64,000 nucleotides of DNA. Origin: Pelagovum sp. HNIBRBA483 (GTDB lineage: Bacteria; Pseudomonadota; Alphaproteobacteria; Rhodobacterales; Rhodobacteraceae). Position 1 is the stretch's first letter. Every line of letters begins with the position of its first letter. Position numbers and translations under genes: made by a program. Positions 61,071-64,000 of this stretch are shown here, in pieces. The stretch lies in NCBI RefSeq assembly GCF_040931995.1, contig NZ_CP162412.1, forward strand, positions 1,984,001 to 2,048,000, read 5' to 3'. The notes beneath the pieces are model-generated. The model was not told where the DNA came from. It saw nothing but the letters and a program-made list of their open reading frames with translations, and did no database searches.

Positions 61071-63311
61071 ATGTCCAAAATTGGAAAAATCGCCCGCCGT
61101 AGCTTCCTGATCGGGTCGGTCGCCGTCGCTGGCGGCGTCGCCTTTGGCGTCTATCAGGTCAAGAAGCCAGCACCGAACCCGCTCACCTCCTCCGCGGGCG
61201 AGGCCGTGCTGAACCCCTTCGTTGTGATCAACAAGGACGGCGTCACCCTCATCGCCCCGAAAGCTGAAATGGGCCAAGGTGTCCATACAACTTGGGCTGC
61301 GCTGATTGCTGAAGAGCTCGACGTCGCATGGGAAGATATCACCGTCCTGCATGGCCCTCCTGCCAAAGCCTATTTCAACTCCGCGCTGTTTGGCCTTGGC
61401 TTGCCTTTCCTCGATTACGAGGTCGGCGATTTCCGTCATGGTTTGCGCACCCAAGTTGGCGAAATCGCGAAGCTCGTGGGCCTGCAGCTCACTGGCGGCT
61501 CCACATCAATGAAGGATGGCTTTGTCCGGATGCGCGAAGCGGGTGCCACAGCCCGCGAAACCCTCAAGCTCGCAGCCGCCGCGCGGCTTGATCTGTCCGT
61601 CAATGACCTCACAACCGAGAATGGCAAAGTCATCGCCCGCGATGGCACAGCCCTTTCCTACGCCGAACTCGCCGCAGAAGCCGCCGCGATCACCCCGCCC
61701 CGCGTGGCGCTCCGTGACCCCTCCGAATGGAAGTACCTCGGCAAAGACATGCCGCGCGTCGATATGCTCGGCAAAGTCACTGGCACCGCCCGCTTCGGCA
61801 TCGACACGCGGATGGAGGGAATGCGCTTCGCCACCGTCCGGATGGTGCCGAATGGTGGTGGCATGGCAAGCTATGATGACAGTGCCGCCCGCTCCATGCC
61901 GGGCGTCGAAGCGATCATAGACCTCGGCGACGGCATCGCCGTTGTGGCAACCAACACTTGGCTCGCCTTCCGCGCCGCCGAAGCGGTCGACATAACTTGG
62001 GGGCCGTCCCCGCGCCCTGCCACCAACGAGGCGCTTTTCGATGTGATCGCCGCAGAGCTTGACACCGGCACCCCAAATGCAACGCCCCGCGACGAAGGCG
62101 ATGTAGATAGCGTGACCGACGGCACCGAGATTACCGCCGAATACCGCATCCCTTGGCTGGCGCACGCAACGATGGAACCAATGACCGCGACCGCGCGTGC
62201 CTCTAATGGCAACATTGAACTATGGGTTGGCAACCAATCCCCCACCCTGACGCGCGACAAGGTCGCCGAGGCGCTTGGCATCGCGGCCGAAAATGTCACC
62301 GTCGAAACACCGATCATGGGCGGTGGCTTCGGTCGGCGCGGTGAGACGGATTTCTCCGTTCTGGCCGCGCGCATTGCGCAAGCCGTGCCGAACACTCCCA
62401 TCAATGTCACTTGGACCCGCGAAGAGGATATGCGGCACGATTTCTACCGCCCCGCCGCCATCGCCCGTTTCCGAGGTCTTGTAAAAGACGGTCAAGCAAT
62501 CGCGCTTGATGCGAAAGTCTCCGGCCATTCAGTCATGAAAGCCTCCGCCGAGAAGATGGCCGGCAGCGAGACACCCGGCCCCGACCGCGAGCATGTCTCC
62601 GGCGGCTTTGATCAACCCTACGGCATCCCCAACTTCCGCTATACGGGCTACCTTGCCCCGACGAATATTCCCGTCGGCTATTGGCGCTCGGTGGGCGCCT
62701 CGATGAACGGTTTCTTCTTTGATACCTTCATCGACGAAATGGCCCATGCGGCCGATCGCGACCCTCTGCAATTCCGGCTCGAACTGATCCGGCGCGAGCA
62801 TGAGCCTTCCGCCAAAGTGCTGGAAAAAGTGGCCGAAATGTCTGGTTGGACAGGCCAAACGCCAGCCGGAACAGGGCGTGGAGTGTCTTTCTGCTATAGC
62901 TACGGCACACCCGTCGCCCAAGTCTGCGAGGTGGTCGAAGAAAACGGCCGCATCCGCATCACCAACCTTTGGATCGCCTGCGATGTCGGCACCGCGCTTG
63001 ACCGCCGCAATATCGAAGCACAGATGACCGGCGGTGCGCTGTTCGGCCTTTCCGCTGCCATGATGGGCGAGATCACCTTCACCGACGGCGCAGCCGATCA
63101 GTATAACTTCCCCGATTACGACGCGCTGCGCATGCACACGGCGCCAAAGATGTCGGTCGCGATCCTCGAAAACAATCGCCATCTTGGCGGCGTGGGGGAG
63201 CCCGCGACACCGCCCGCGCCCGCCGCTCTTGGTAACGCCCTTTTTGATCTGACCGGCCAGCGCCTACGCGAAACCCCGTTTAACAAGGCGGTATCGTTCT
63301 ACGGCGTCTAA
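61071..63311 (+). CDS. Molybdenum hydroxylase large subunit (xanthine dehydrogenase family, IorB type), Tat-exported
   Basis: The 746-residue protein is the molybdopterin-binding subunit of an aldehyde- or N-heterocycle-oxidising enzyme. A twin-arginine signal is visible at the start (ARRSFLIGSVAVAGGVAFG), so it is expected to be exported by TatABC. Cofactor motifs include GGGFGRRGETDFSVL, and the catalytic Glu in HLGGVGEPATPP. There is no FAD subunit gene, as in IorAB-type enzymes that pass electrons to a cytochrome. The cytochrome c gene just downstream on the other strand is a candidate partner. Substrate unknown. Confidence 0.92.
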   Translation: MSKIGKIARRSFLIGSVAVAGGVAFGVYQVKKPAPNPLTSSAGEAVLNPFVVINKDGVTLIAPKAEMGQGVHTTWAALIAEELDVAWEDITVLHGPPAKAYFNSALFGLGLPFLDYEVGDFRHGLRTQVGEIAKLVGLQLTGGSTSMKDGFVRMREAGATARETLKLAAAARLDLSVNDLTTENGKVIARDGTALSYAELAAEAAAITPPRVALRDPSEWKYLGKDMPRVDMLGKVTGTARFGIDTRMEGMRFATVRMVPNGGGMASYDDSAARSMPGVEAIIDLGDGIAVVATNTWLAFRAAEAVDITWGPSPRPATNEALFDVIAAELDTGTPNATPRDEGDVDSVTDGTEITAEYRIPWLAHATMEPMTATARASNGNIELWVGNQSPTLTRDKVAEALGIAAENVTVETPIMGGGFGRRGETDFSVLAARIAQAVPNTPINVTWTREEDMRHDFYRPAAIARFRGLVKDGQAIALDAKVSGHSVMKASAEKMAGSETPGPDREHVSGGFDQPYGIPNFRYTGYLAPTNIPVGYWRSVGASMNGFFFDTFIDEMAHAADRDPLQFRLELIRREHEPSAKVLEKVAEMSGWTGQTPAGTGRGVSFCYSYGTPVAQVCEVVEENGRIRITNLWIACDVGTALDRRNIEAQMTGGALFGLSAAMMGEITFTDGAADQYNFPDYDALRMHTAPKMSVAILENNRHLGGVGEPATPPAPAALGNALFDLTGQRLRETPFNKAVSFYGV

Positions 63312-63406
63312 TCTTGTGAAAGATGCGCACAGGCGGCGGTGAGGTAGCCACAATGGTGGCGCACATCCGCCGCCTCGTGCCGTCCAAGCGCAAATTCCCG
63401 CGCCGG

Positions 63407-63844
63407 TTAGTCGATGCCGTTCTCGCGCTGCAACGCGCGAACATAATCGACGATATTCGCCACATCCGACGGCGTAAGCCCGCTTTGCGGCGGCATGTCG
63501 CCAAACGGCCAGTGATGCGCACGCACGCCCCGCTGGACAGCCATCAGGAACGCCATATCCCCATGATGACTCGGCTCATAAATTTTGTGCACCAGCGGCG
63601 GGCCCATACCCAAACGGCCAGTGGCATTCTCGCCATGGCAGTCGGCACAGACAGCATCAAACGCACGTTTGCCCATTTCCTGTTTCGCGGTCAGGCTCTC
63701 GGGCAATGTGATCTCGACCAGCGGCGCGCCCTCTGCGCCGTTTTCCTGCGCTATCGCCTGATCTGTGCCGCCCACTATCATCCATACCGCACCGCCCAGC
63801 GCCAATGCCGCAACTGCCCCCATGATTACTGAATTCCGCTTCAC
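63407..63844 (-). CDS. Exported c-type cytochrome
   Basis: The 145-residue protein has an N-terminal signal or anchor (GAVAALALGGAVWMIVGG), one haem-binding motif CADCH (residues 66-70) and a likely Met axial ligand in PFGDMPPQSG. This is a small class I cytochrome c of the periplasm. It starts at GTG 63844 with GGGAGA upstream. It is convergent with the molybdenum hydroxylase genes and could be their electron acceptor. Confidence 0.9.
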   Translation of the reverse strand: MKRNSVIMGAVAALALGGAVWMIVGGTDQAIAQENGAEGAPLVEITLPESLTAKQEMGKRAFDAVCADCHGENATGRLGMGPPLVHKIYEPSHHGDMAFLMAVQRGVRAHHWPFGDMPPQSGLTPSDVANIVDYVRALQRENGID

Positions 63845-63910
63845 GAAGCTCTCCCTGTCTCACTGTATTTGATCTGCTAGAGGTTCCAGCAGGGGGAAGG
63901 TCAAGCGACC

Positions 63911-64000
63911 CTATGCCGTCTGACGAAGATGTGAGCGCCCTGCGGCCCATGCATGTACTGCCGCGCCGAAGGCGGCGAAAAGCGGGCGCGACACCGGATC
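63911..64000 (-). CDS. Clipped C-terminus of an unidentified protein at the right edge
   Basis: A minus-strand frame is open from the window edge for 29 codons and stops at 63911-63913. Its end reads SRPLFAAFGAAVHAWAAG, natural-looking and hydrophobic. It would lie upstream of the cytochrome gene in the same direction. Too little is present to name a family, and it may not be coding. Confidence 0.3.
   Translation of the reverse strand, partial: DPVSRPLFAAFGAAVHAWAAGRSHLRQTA

Overview
This window looks like a contiguous chromosomal segment of an alphaproteobacterium of the order Rhodobacterales (Roseobacter/Rhodobacteraceae group). The evidence is gene order and content: accBC-aat-DUF2155-mlaD-NDUFA12; a 14-subunit nuo operon interspersed with DUF5337, DUF5333, a small lipoprotein and a carboxymuconolactone-decarboxylase-like gene; surE-pcm-nlpD; tatABC followed by a DUF815 ATPase; and a Hint-domain protein of a type common in roseobacters. 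The DNA is moderately GC-rich and even in codon use. I see no rRNA, tRNA, insertion sequence, prophage or CRISPR array, and no stretch over 300 bases without a gene.

Layout. 1-4.3 kb: fatty-acid biotin carboxylase genes (accB partial, accC), aat, then on the minus strand a small envelope/complex I accessory cluster and a RidA-like gene. 4.3-6.4 kb: clpP-clpX protease. 6.4-10.4 kb: a photolyase-like gene with unusual domain order, then surE-pcm-nlpD. 10.4-16.9 kb: DUF815 ATPase, tatCBA, a WYL-type regulator that seems to start at ATC, an orphan ABC ATPase, an SDR protein and a Hint protein. 16.9-21 kb: prfC, a DEAD-box helicase, and an Fe(II)/2-oxoglutarate oxygenase whose ribosome-binding site lies in a hairpin. 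21-40.9 kb: a long minus-strand array, nuoA-N with extra genes, then birA, coaX and rnj. 41-48.8 kb: a DegT aminotransferase, a MmgE/PrpD gene, a HAD phosphatase, glmU-glmS and a DNA alkylation repair gene. 48.8-56.7 kb: moaA, an M20 amidohydrolase, a DAO-type oxidoreductase, DUF3422, an ornithine/lysine decarboxylase with a structured leader, and an SGNH-type protein. 56.8-64 kb: pntAB, an ICMT-like membrane protein, a two-gene molybdenum hydroxylase with a nearby cytochrome c, and a clipped gene at the right edge.

Functional links inside the window: BirA would biotinylate AccB; MoaA begins the molybdenum cofactor used by the xanthine-dehydrogenase-type enzyme, whose large subunit has a twin-arginine signal that TatABC would export; NDUFA12 is an accessory subunit of the complex I encoded by nuo; complex I and the PntAB transhydrogenase both couple NAD(P)H to the proton gradient.

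Most of the window is housekeeping. The observations I rate highest are the reversed domain order in the photolyase-like protein, the ATC start of the WYL regulator, the hairpin that hides the Shine-Dalgarno of a BesD/HalD-like oxygenase whose iron site has Asp rather than Gly, the leader of the ornithine decarboxylase, and a terminator-like hairpin inside the nuo operon. Nothing here is clearly a new multi-gene system.
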